From: Burkholderia plantarii
Lineage (GTDB): Bacteria; Pseudomonadota; Gammaproteobacteria; Burkholderiales; Burkholderiaceae
NCBI RefSeq assembly: GCF_001411805.1
Contig: NZ_CP007213.1
Coordinates: 2,604,001 to 2,668,000, forward strand
Reading direction: 5' to 3'
Length of the DNA: 64,000 nucleotides
Position numbers and translations under genes: made by a program. Of this stretch, positions 27,439-35,369 are shown one piece after another. The first letter of the stretch is position 1; each line of letters starts with the position of its first letter. The notes under the pieces were generated by a model. The model was not told where the DNA came from. It did not search any database and worked only from the letters and a program-made list of their open reading frames with translations.

Positions 27439-30134
27439 GCGACATCCTCGATACCGGCACGACCCGCGCGTTTTCCGTCAACCCGCTCGGCGCCCCCGAG
27501 CCCGACGTCTACCTGCACTGCGCCGTGTTCGTCACCCGCGACACGATCCTCGGTGCCGAGACGTTCCGCCTCGAGAGCTTCCAGGGCCAGGAAAACGTGT
27601 CCGAGCCGTTCGAATTCCAGCTCGAGCTGGTCGCCAATTCGGACGGCCGCAGCCCCGCCCCCGTCACGTTCCGCTTCGACGAACTGATCGGCCGCGCCAT
27701 CACGGTGGGCATCGGCAAGCGCAGCGAGCCCGGCGCGAGCGCCATGGAGTTCCGCGCCGCGATCGAGGGCAACCCGGTGCCGGGCGCGCGGCTCTCGCTG
27801 TTCAACGGCATCGTCACCAGCTTCGCGGTGAAGAACCGCGGCAGCTACGCGATCACGATGAAGCCGGCGCTGCACCGCCTGAGCCTGACCAACAACTATC
27901 GCGTGTTCCACCGCCGCACCGTGTGGGAGATGATCGCGCAACTGCTCGACGCGCACCACATCGCCTACCTGCCGTTCCAGCACGCCCAGCACAACCTCGC
28001 CGTGATCCGCCGCCAGGACTGGATGCAGGCCGGCGAGACCGACCTGGAATTCCTCAAGCGGCTGATGGGCAAGGCGCTGCTGTATTTCTACTTCGTCCAC
28101 ACCGGCAACGGCCACGCGCTGGTGTTCTCGAACCTGGCCCACTATCCGGAGGCCGTGCCGGGCGGCCGGCCGCTGCGCTACACCTACTCCGACGCGACCT
28201 CGCTCGGCCTGGAGCAGGAGGACGTGGTCACCGAGTTCAGCATGAAGAAGTCGATGGGCAGCACCGGCGTGCAGGGCGTGCTCACGCAGCAGGACGGCGC
28301 CTGGCTCGGCAACCCGGTGGTCGAGTTCAATTCGTTCTATGCCAACGACCTGCAGGACGCCAACCCGCTGCCGTTCAATCTCTACAAGAGCTACCAGTAC
28401 GGCGGCAGCAAGGAAGAGGTGCAGCATCTGTCGGCCAAGACGCGCAGCACGCTCGACGGCAGCCGCAACGAGCTGTCGGGCGCCAGCAACTGCGCCACGT
28501 TCCGCGTCGGGCATCGCTTCACGCTGACGAGCGGCGACGGGCCCACCAACCCGCACGAGCCGTTTCTCGACAACGGCGCGTTCGTGCTGACCGCGATCCA
28601 GCATCAGGCGAGCGCCGACGGCACCTACCGCAACCAGTTCCAGGCCGGCGACGCGTCGTACCTGATCACGCCCTACTCGATCCAGGCGACCCAGCAGGGC
28701 AGCGTGCTGGCCAAGGTGGTGGCGGGCGAGCCGCCCGATGCGGCCGGCGCGGTCGATTTCGGCTCGCGGGACTCGTTCCGCACCGGACAGAGCAGCTTCG
28801 GCGACGCGCTGAACAACGCCTCGTACGAGCAGGTCGGCGTATACGTGCGCTTCTCGACCGCGGCACCCGACGCCGCGCCCGTCTGGGTCAAGCTCTCGGC
28901 GTCGATGCAGACGGCGCCCACCGTCGGCTCGGTGGTGGTGGTCGGGCGCGCGCAGGACGAGTCGGAGCTGCCGGAAATCCAGAACGTGATCCAGACCAAC
29001 GGCAGCGAGCTGGTGGTGAAGGGAGACTGGCTGTCGAACACGCACGTCGGCAACAACTATTCGACCAGCTACGGCGACAACCAGAGCATCGGCTACGGCA
29101 CGAACTCGACCCCGGACCTGAGCCAGTCCACCCAGATCGTCTCGGACGCCTACAACACCGACCGCTTCGACAACGTGAGCTTCACGCAGGGCTCCAGCTA
29201 CAGCTTCAACGTCGCCAATTCGCGGGCCGTCGGCGCGAGCTCGAGTTCCGTCGAACTGTACGGCGGCGTGGTGGCCGACGACATCCTGAGCGCCTCGGAG
29301 TCGCTCGGCTCGACCTACAGCCGCCAGGTTGGCAGCATCAGCCACAACTATTCGCAGATCGACAACGCCACCGCGGTCAGCATCAACCTGACCAACACCT
29401 CGACCACCACGATCGGCGCGTCCACCACCAACACCAATATCGGCGCGTCCACCACCAACAGCAACATCGGCGTGTCGACCACCATTTCATACACGGGCCA
29501 GGTGTTCACGAAGAGCGTGACCGGCGATGCGGTGGAAAACATCACGAGCCTCAACACCACGCGCACCAGCCAGAGCGGCAACCTGATCGAGAACAGCGTG
29601 TCGGGCAACGTCACGCGCGTCTCGACCACGGGCGACATCACCGAAACCAGCACCGTCGGCAATACGGTCCGCATCTCGGTCTCGGGTAACGTCGACGAGA
29701 CGAACACCGTCGGCGACACGATCCGCGTCTCGACCACGGGCGACGTCACCGAGAACAACACCGTCGGCAACACGGTCCGCAATTCGATCTCCGGGAATCT
29801 CGTCGAATCCATCGAGCAGGGCAGCGTCGAGCGCACCACCATCACCGGCACGGTCACCGAGGAGACGACGCGCGGCGACGTCACCACCATGACGGTGGAC
29901 GGCGAGATCACGGAAGTGATCACGCGCGGGGAATCCACCCTCACCTCGATGCTCGGCAACGCCACCCTCATCGAGACGTCCGGCGCGACCTCGAACATCG
30001 TCACCAACGCCGAACTCACCGAGGTGCAGACGGCCGGCCCCGGCGCGCGCGTGTCGAACAACGACGAAACCCCGCACGTCGACAACATCGTCACGCGCGT
30101 CTACATGATCGAAGCCACCATCATCTTCATGTGA
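27435..30134 (+). CDS. vgrG: T6SS spike protein VgrG (TssI) with a long nonapeptide beta-helix tail
   Basis: 899 residues from ATG 27435, overlapping tssG by four bases. Residues about 20-400 are the gp27-like hub (FRLESFQGQENVSEPFEFQL, NNYRVFHRRTVWEMI, RQDWMQAGETDLEFLKRLMG). About 430-560 is the gp5-like OB region (VGVYVRFSTAAPDAAPVWVKL). From about 661 to 867 the chain is a regular 9-residue repeat beginning with Gly. Short VgrGs have a brief gp5 helix; this is a long extended needle with no recognisable catalytic extension. It forms the trimeric tip and receives the PAAR-like protein and adaptors encoded next. The C-terminus ends hydrophobic (MIEATIIFM), a plausible docking end. Confidence 0.92.
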   Translation: MSDILDTGTTRAFSVNPLGAPEPDVYLHCAVFVTRDTILGAETFRLESFQGQENVSEPFEFQLELVANSDGRSPAPVTFRFDELIGRAITVGIGKRSEPGASAMEFRAAIEGNPVPGARLSLFNGIVTSFAVKNRGSYAITMKPALHRLSLTNNYRVFHRRTVWEMIAQLLDAHHIAYLPFQHAQHNLAVIRRQDWMQAGETDLEFLKRLMGKALLYFYFVHTGNGHALVFSNLAHYPEAVPGGRPLRYTYSDATSLGLEQEDVVTEFSMKKSMGSTGVQGVLTQQDGAWLGNPVVEFNSFYANDLQDANPLPFNLYKSYQYGGSKEEVQHLSAKTRSTLDGSRNELSGASNCATFRVGHRFTLTSGDGPTNPHEPFLDNGAFVLTAIQHQASADGTYRNQFQAGDASYLITPYSIQATQQGSVLAKVVAGEPPDAAGAVDFGSRDSFRTGQSSFGDALNNASYEQVGVYVRFSTAAPDAAPVWVKLSASMQTAPTVGSVVVVGRAQDESELPEIQNVIQTNGSELVVKGDWLSNTHVGNNYSTSYGDNQSIGYGTNSTPDLSQSTQIVSDAYNTDRFDNVSFTQGSSYSFNVANSRAVGASSSSVELYGGVVADDILSASESLGSTYSRQVGSISHNYSQIDNATAVSINLTNTSTTTIGASTTNTNIGASTTNSNIGVSTTISYTGQVFTKSVTGDAVENITSLNTTRTSQSGNLIENSVSGNVTRVSTTGDITETSTVGNTVRISVSGNVDETNTVGDTIRVSTTGDVTENNTVGNTVRNSISGNLVESIEQGSVERTTITGTVTEETTRGDVTTMTVDGEITEVITRGESTLTSMLGNATLIETSGATSNIVTNAELTEVQTAGPGARVSNNDETPHVDNIVTRVYMIEATIIFM
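29415..30035 (+). repeat. 27-bp-periodic repeat encoding the VgrG nonapeptide needle
   Basis: From 29415 every 27 bases starts a new nonapeptide, nearly all beginning with Gly: GASTTNTNI, GQVFTKSVT, GNVTRVSTT, GDITETSTV, GNTVRISVS, GNVDETNTV and so on, 23 units in register with no indel. Degenerate at DNA level, regular at protein level: a coding repeat for a triple-stranded beta-helix. Confidence 0.85.
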
Positions 30135-30140
30135 GCCGCG

Positions 30141-32777
30141 ATGAAAATCATCAAACCCCAATCGCTCGGCGTGCTCCACAAGCCCTACACCCATCTCGGC
30201 CAGCATCGGCTGTCGGTGGCGGTGCTCGGCTTCTTCCGGCTCGGCGCGCCGAACGAACGCTTCCTCGCCGAAAGCACGCAATGGCCGCACGTGGTCGCGA
30301 GCCTGCCGGCCGGGCAGCCGCTCGATGAAGTGATGCCGCGCCAGGGCGCCGAGGTGCTGCTGCTCGGCTCGGCGCACGCGCCCGGCAAGCAGGCGGCCAC
30401 CGGCGTGGACGTGCTGCTGCGCGTGGACGACGCCGCCGGCCAGCCCGCCATCGGCAAGTGCCTGACCGTGTGCGGCGAGCGCGAATGGCGCATCGGCGCG
30501 CTGGGCGGGCGCCGCGTCGGCCGGCCCAAGCCGTTCCTCGCCATGCCGATCACCTATGCGCGCGCGTTCGGCGGCCCGCGCAATCCCGTCAACCCGGCCG
30601 GCTGCGGCAGCCGCGAATCGTGGTTCGGCAAGAGCCGCGGCCCGATGCCGAACGTGGCCTACGCGGCGGGCACCGCCGACGCCGGCTGGCGTGCCGGCGT
30701 GCCGGCCGGCTTCGGCCCGATCCCGCTCGCCAACCGGGCGCGGCGCGACAAGCTCGGCAGCTACGGCCGCGGCTGGCGCCGCCACGACGCGCCCGGCTTC
30801 GCGCGCGATCTCGACTGGAGCGTCTTCAACATGGCGCCGGCCGACCAGTGGCTGAAGGCGCCGCTGCGCGGCGGCGAACGCTACCTGCTGCGCAACCTGC
30901 ACCCGCGGCACGCCGAGCTGACGGGTACGCTGCCGGAGCTGGCCGTGCGCGCGTTCGTGACGAAGTTCGGCGAGACGCCCGAGGCGATGCGCGAGGTGCC
31001 GCTCGCGATGGACACGGTCTGGTTCGTGCCCGACCACGATCTCGGCATCGTGATCCACCACGGCACGATCGGGATCGACGACAGCGACGCGCTCGACGTC
31101 GGCACGCTGATGGTCGGCTACGAATACCGCGACAGCCCGAAGAGCGTCGGCCACTATCGCGACGTGATGCAGCTGCGCCTCGATCCGGAAGCGGGCCGCA
31201 TGCACGTGTTCAACGACAGCCAGCTCGCGCCCGAGCGCTCGGCGGCCGACCAGGCACGCCGCGCGGCCGAGCAGGAACGCGCCGAACAGGCCGTGCTCGC
31301 GCGCAGCCAGCGCCGCCTCGACCTGCTCGACGCGCAGCACTGGGCGCGGCGCGGCACGCCGCCGCCGGCCGGCCACCAGGTCGCCCGCGCCAGACTGCCG
31401 GCGCTCGGCATCATGACCTCGCAGACCGTGGCCGAGGGCGACTTCGACCTGACCGAGGTCATGACGCGCGCCAAGGCGCTGGTGGCCGAGGCCGAGCAAC
31501 GCGGCAAGGAAGCGCTGGCACGCCTGCCGGCCCGCACGCCGGCGCCGGCCGATGCCGCGAAGCAGCTGGCCGACGCGCTCGAACGCGCGGCCCTGCCGGC
31601 CTATGACCTGCTGCCGCCGGGCGAGACCGGCCGCGATCCGCAGGTCGAGGCCATGCTGGCCAAGCTGCCGGTGCCGCCCGCCGACGCCGATCCGAAACAG
31701 CAGGCACGCCACGCAAGGTCACGCGCCGCGATCGTGAAGATCCCGTCGCTGCGCCGCCAGGCGCGCCGCTCGGCGCCGAAGGTCACGGTAGCGGCGCTGC
31801 CTTATCCGCCCGAGACCGCGCGCGCGCTCGGCGAGCGGGTCCGGCAATGGCACGCGGCGGGCGTGCCGCTCGCCGGGCGCGACCTGGCCGGCGCCGATCT
31901 GGCCGGCGTCGACTTCTCGGGCGCGGACCTGCGCGAGACGATGTTCGACGGCGCCGACCTGAGCGACGCGAAATTCATCGGCGCCAACCTGCAGGGCGCG
32001 GTGCTGGTGGGCGCGCGCCTCGATCGCGCCGATTTCTCGGGCGCCGACCTCACGCGCGCGAATCTCTGCGCGAGCAGCGGCCGCGCGATCTCGTTCGAGG
32101 GCGCGCAGCTGGCCCACGCGCAGGCGCTCGACGCGCAGTGGCCGCGGGCCAACCTGCGCCGCACCCGCCTGCGCCGCCTGCTGGGCCTGCGGCTCGCCTG
32201 CCCCGGCGCGGTGTTCGACGGCGCCGACGCGAGCAAGGCCACGCTGTTCGACATCGAGGCCGGCGACAGCCGCTGGGAGGACGCGACGCTCGAGAAGACG
32301 GTGTTCATGCGCGCGCGGCTGCAGCGCGCGAGCTTCGCGCGCGCGACGCTGACGAAGGCCGTCTTCAACCTGAGCGACCTGCAGGCGAGCCGCTGGGATC
32401 GCGCCCGGCTCGACAGCGTGCAGGCCGGCGGCAAGACCAACTGGCGCGACGCCGCGCTGACCGGCGCGACGGCGCGCAACTGCGGCTTCCACGGCGCCGA
32501 TCTCTCGCACGTCGACATGGAGGCGGCCCGCTTCCTGCGCTGCGACTTCGGGCAGGCCGACCTGCGCGCCGCGCGCCTGGTGGCGAGCCTGTTCTCGCGT
32601 TGCGGCTTCCACGCCAGCCAGCTGCGCATGACCGAGGCGGCGCGCGCCGAGTTTTTCCAGTGCCAGTGCCGCAAGGCCGATTTCACCGGCGCGCGGCTCG
32701 GCGACGCCGCGTTCGTGCAGTGCGAGCGCACCGGCTCGATTCCGCCGGAAGGCATCGCCAACGGGAGCCCCGCATGA
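30141..32777 (+). CDS. DUF2169 and pentapeptide-repeat fusion; T6SS spike adaptor
   Basis: 878 residues from ATG 30141, six bases after vgrG. Residues about 1-350 are DUF2169 (KPYTHLGQHRLSVAVLGFF, GRPKPFLAMPITYARAFGG, VFNMAPADQWLKAPLRGGE). About 370-560 is a charged helical linker. About 570-870 is a pentapeptide-repeat domain (ADLAGADLAGVDFSGADLRE type), a right-handed quadrilateral beta-helix. DUF2169 proteins accompany VgrG and DUF4150 PAAR-like proteins in T6SS clusters and are thought to help load or fold spike/effector complexes. The immediate neighbours fit that. No enzyme active site is seen. Confidence 0.88.
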   Translation: MKIIKPQSLGVLHKPYTHLGQHRLSVAVLGFFRLGAPNERFLAESTQWPHVVASLPAGQPLDEVMPRQGAEVLLLGSAHAPGKQAATGVDVLLRVDDAAGQPAIGKCLTVCGEREWRIGALGGRRVGRPKPFLAMPITYARAFGGPRNPVNPAGCGSRESWFGKSRGPMPNVAYAAGTADAGWRAGVPAGFGPIPLANRARRDKLGSYGRGWRRHDAPGFARDLDWSVFNMAPADQWLKAPLRGGERYLLRNLHPRHAELTGTLPELAVRAFVTKFGETPEAMREVPLAMDTVWFVPDHDLGIVIHHGTIGIDDSDALDVGTLMVGYEYRDSPKSVGHYRDVMQLRLDPEAGRMHVFNDSQLAPERSAADQARRAAEQERAEQAVLARSQRRLDLLDAQHWARRGTPPPAGHQVARARLPALGIMTSQTVAEGDFDLTEVMTRAKALVAEAEQRGKEALARLPARTPAPADAAKQLADALERAALPAYDLLPPGETGRDPQVEAMLAKLPVPPADADPKQQARHARSRAAIVKIPSLRRQARRSAPKVTVAALPYPPETARALGERVRQWHAAGVPLAGRDLAGADLAGVDFSGADLRETMFDGADLSDAKFIGANLQGAVLVGARLDRADFSGADLTRANLCASSGRAISFEGAQLAHAQALDAQWPRANLRRTRLRRLLGLRLACPGAVFDGADASKATLFDIEAGDSRWEDATLEKTVFMRARLQRASFARATLTKAVFNLSDLQASRWDRARLDSVQAGGKTNWRDAALTGATARNCGFHGADLSHVDMEAARFLRCDFGQADLRAARLVASLFSRCGFHASQLRMTEAARAEFFQCQCRKADFTGARLGDAAFVQCERTGSIPPEGIANGSPA

Positions 32778-33844
32778 CCACCCTCTGGGACGACATCGCG
32801 CTCGCGATCGAACTGGACAAGCCCGTCGCGCGGCGCGAGCTGCATGGGCTCGACGCGCGCCGCCGCGAACTGGGCCGAGCGACGTTCAGCGAAGTCGACT
32901 TCTCGAACGCCTCGTTCGCCGAGGCCGGCCTCGCGCGCGCGAAGTTCATCAACTGCGATCTGCGCGGCGCCGATTTCGGCAACGCCGACCTCGACCACGT
33001 GAACTTCATCAAGTGCGACCTCACGCGGGCGCGCCTGAACGGCCGCAACATGGCGCACGCGTGCTGGGTCGATTGCGACCTCACCGACAGCGACTGGTCG
33101 CACGCGCGGCTGCAGGTCAGCTCGCTCGTGAACTGCACGCTGCACGGCGCGCGCTTCGACGCCGGCACGCTCACGCGCTGCACGCTGATCAACGACCGCT
33201 TCGACGGCGCCAGCGTGGCCGACGCGAAGCTCGAGCAGTGCGTGATCAGCCCGGCCGACTGGCGCGAGGTGGAACTGCGCGGGCTGAGCGCCGACGGCGT
33301 GACGTTCTCGAACGCGAACTTCCACGGCCAGGTGATGAGCGGGCTGCGGCTGCGGCGCTGCACGCTGACGGCCGCCGAGCTGGTGCAGGTCGACCTGGCC
33401 GGCGCCGACCTCACGCGCTCGAACTTCTATCAGGCGCATCTCGCGCAGGCCAACCTCAGCAACGTCGAGGCGCCGCACGCGATGCTCTATCAGGCGCGGC
33501 TCGAATCGGTGGACCTGTCCGACGCGAAACTCGACGGCGCGATCTTCCAGCAGGCGCGGCTCGAGGATTGCCGGCTCGACGGCGCGCATCTGAAGATGAG
33601 CGTCTGGAACAAGAGCCGCCACCGCAACGTGTCGTTCCACGGCGCCGATCTCGCCCACGCGCGGCTCGAACACGTCACCGGCGGCCAGGTCGATTTTTCC
33701 GACGCCAATCTCGACCACGCCCAGTTGCACAACGCGACGCTCGCCGACGCGCGGTTCCGCGGCGCCAGCCTGCATCAGGTCGGCCGCACCAATCCCGCGC
33801 GCCTCGCGCTCGAAGCCCGTACCCTTGCCCTGGAGAACGAATGA
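32774..33844 (+). CDS. Pentapeptide-repeat protein, T6SS spike accessory
   Basis: 356 residues, overlapping the preceding gene by four bases (ATGA) and the following one likewise. After a short helix (DDIALAIELDKPVARREL) almost the whole chain is A(D/N)LxX pentapeptide repeats (FSEVDFSNASFAEAGLARAKF onward in the same rhythm), many with Cys at the central position (FINCDLRGADF, FIKCDL, WVDCDL). It is paralogous to the C-terminus of the gene before it. Expected to be a rigid beta-helix. A role as adaptor, stabiliser or DNA-mimic-like protection factor cannot be separated by sequence; context favours spike assembly. Confidence 0.85.
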   Translation: MTTLWDDIALAIELDKPVARRELHGLDARRRELGRATFSEVDFSNASFAEAGLARAKFINCDLRGADFGNADLDHVNFIKCDLTRARLNGRNMAHACWVDCDLTDSDWSHARLQVSSLVNCTLHGARFDAGTLTRCTLINDRFDGASVADAKLEQCVISPADWREVELRGLSADGVTFSNANFHGQVMSGLRLRRCTLTAAELVQVDLAGADLTRSNFYQAHLAQANLSNVEAPHAMLYQARLESVDLSDAKLDGAIFQQARLEDCRLDGAHLKMSVWNKSRHRNVSFHGADLAHARLEHVTGGQVDFSDANLDHAQLHNATLADARFRGASLHQVGRTNPARLALEARTLALENE

Positions 33845-34398
33845 TGGGTTCCCCCCGGACCACCAGCAAACTTCCGCCCCCGCTGCCGCTGCATCTGGTC
33901 GAGGCCAGGGTGATCGTGGCGCTGGAGCAGCACGCCTACCTGCTCGACGACGGCCGCGTGGCCTACCAGGCGCTCAGCTGCCTGATCCGCCCCGAGGTGG
34001 GCGACCACGTGCTCGTGGCCACCTGCCCGAACGACGCGAGCTACATCCTGCACGTGCTGCACCGCGCCGACGCGAAACAGGTGCAGCTGAGCGTGCCCGG
34101 CGCCGAGACGCTGCGCGTGGAGCAGGCCCGCATCGAGCTGGCCGCCACCGAATCGATCGCGCTCGATTCGCTGGCCGACGTCGAGATCAGCGCCGCCACC
34201 GGCACGCTGAACCTCGCCGCGCGCAACCTGTTCACCACCGCGCAGGACAGCCTCGTCGAGAACGTCGGGCAGTTCGTCGGCCGCGCCGATCGCTACCTGC
34301 TGGAAGTGAGCGAGCTGCTGCGCCTGCACGGCCAGCAGGCCATCGTCACCGCCGAGGAAGACGTCAAGGTGGACGGCGAACGCATCAGCATGGGCTGA
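33841..34398 (+). CDS. DUF3540 protein, T6SS accessory
   Basis: 185 residues from ATG 33841 (second ATG 33844), coupled to the upstream gene by ATGA. It matches the DUF3540 pattern: an early VIVALEQHAYLLDDGR strand, LIRPEVGDHVLVATCP, and a C-terminal beta-rich part ending VTAEEDVKVDGERISMG. This family occurs with DUF2169 and DUF4150 genes in T6SS clusters; biochemical function is unknown. The repeated short beta-strands suggest a helical or OB-like segment that could extend the VgrG spike. Confidence 0.82.
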   Translation: MMGSPRTTSKLPPPLPLHLVEARVIVALEQHAYLLDDGRVAYQALSCLIRPEVGDHVLVATCPNDASYILHVLHRADAKQVQLSVPGAETLRVEQARIELAATESIALDSLADVEISAATGTLNLAARNLFTTAQDSLVENVGQFVGRADRYLLEVSELLRLHGQQAIVTAEEDVKVDGERISMG

Positions 34399-34442
34399 CG
34401 CGCCGCGCGCCCCAACCCGCCAGCCCCTATACCGGAGCCCTC

Positions 34443-34841
34443 ATGTTCGCCACCAACAGCCTTGACGCGATGTCGATGTCGACGGTTCCCGACGTCTGCA
34501 AGACGCCGGCTCTCGTGCCGGTCCCGATTCCCTACGTCAACATCACCTACTCGTCGATGCACATCCCGTCGGTGTTCAACGTGATGATCGGCACCGGCTT
34601 CGCGGAGAACCTGCTGACCGAAGGCACCATCAGCATCGGCGACGAGCCCGGCGTGCTGGGCGGCATCGTCTCGAACGTGTTCATGGGCCCCGACACCTAC
34701 CTGACCGGCAGCCTCAAGGTGATGTTCGGTCCCGCCTTCGCGACCCACATGACCTCGCTGGTCGGCATGAACGGCATGCCGTTCAACACCGTCGGCATGT
34801 CGATCGTGCCGGCGCAATTCCGCGTCCTCCTGCTGGCCTGA
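34443..34841 (+). CDS. PAAR-like (DUF4150) spike-tip protein
   Basis: 132 residues from ATG 34443. Pattern of the DUF4150/Tox-PAAR-like family: N-terminal FATNSLDAMSMSTVPDVCKTP followed by VPIPYVNI, then GDEPGVLGG and a hydrophobic end. It has no C-terminal toxin domain. DUF4150 proteins cap the VgrG needle like PAAR proteins and connect effectors through DUF2169 adaptors. This supplies the sharpened tip otherwise missing from the operon. Confidence 0.82.
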   Translation: MFATNSLDAMSMSTVPDVCKTPALVPVPIPYVNITYSSMHIPSVFNVMIGTGFAENLLTEGTISIGDEPGVLGGIVSNVFMGPDTYLTGSLKVMFGPAFATHMTSLVGMNGMPFNTVGMSIVPAQFRVLLLA

Positions 34842-34843
34842 CC

Positions 34844-35329
34844 ATGACCCGCCCATTCCGCTCCCTCCTCCCGCACGGCGCCCGCGCGCCCGCGCGCCTC
34901 GCCGTGCTCGGCGCCTGCTGCCTGCTGGCCGCCTGCAGCTGGCTCGGCTTCTCGAAGTCCGCCGCGGTCTCGCAGATCAAGGTGGTGGCCGAGGTCAACG
35001 CCAACCAGAACGCCGCCACCCAACTCGACGTGGTGTTCGTCTACGACAGCAACGTCACCGGGCTGCTGCCCGCCACCGGCCCCGACTGGTTCCAGAAGAA
35101 GGACGCGCTGACCGCCGGGCTCGCCACCGCGATCGACGTGGTCAGCCTGCAGGTGCCGCCCGCCACGCTGGCCACGGCGAAGCTGCCCAAGCGCCACGGC
35201 AAGGCGATCGGCGTCTACGTCTACGCCAACTACCTGACCGCCGCGGGCCAGCCCAAGGGCAACATCACGCCCTACAAGAACGTAACGATCTGGCTCACGC
35301 CGACCACGGTCACCTACCAGTCGCAGTGA
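34844..35329 (+). CDS. tssJ: T6SS outer-membrane lipoprotein TssJ (VasD/SciN)
   Basis: 161 residues. Signal peptide with lipobox L28-A-A-C31, then a short linker and a beta-sandwich domain (KVVAEVNANQNAATQLDVVF, VSLQVPPATLATAKLP, ITPYKNVTIWLTPTTVTY). TssJ anchors the TssJLM membrane complex to the outer membrane by binding the TssM C-terminal domain. It starts two bases after the PAAR-like gene. Length is typical. Confidence 0.92.
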   Translation: MTRPFRSLLPHGARAPARLAVLGACCLLAACSWLGFSKSAAVSQIKVVAEVNANQNAATQLDVVFVYDSNVTGLLPATGPDWFQKKDALTAGLATAIDVVSLQVPPATLATAKLPKRHGKAIGVYVYANYLTAAGQPKGNITPYKNVTIWLTPTTVTYQSQ

Positions 35330-35369
35330 CGCCAGCCAGCCCAGACACGAGCCCCGGAACGATCAGGCC

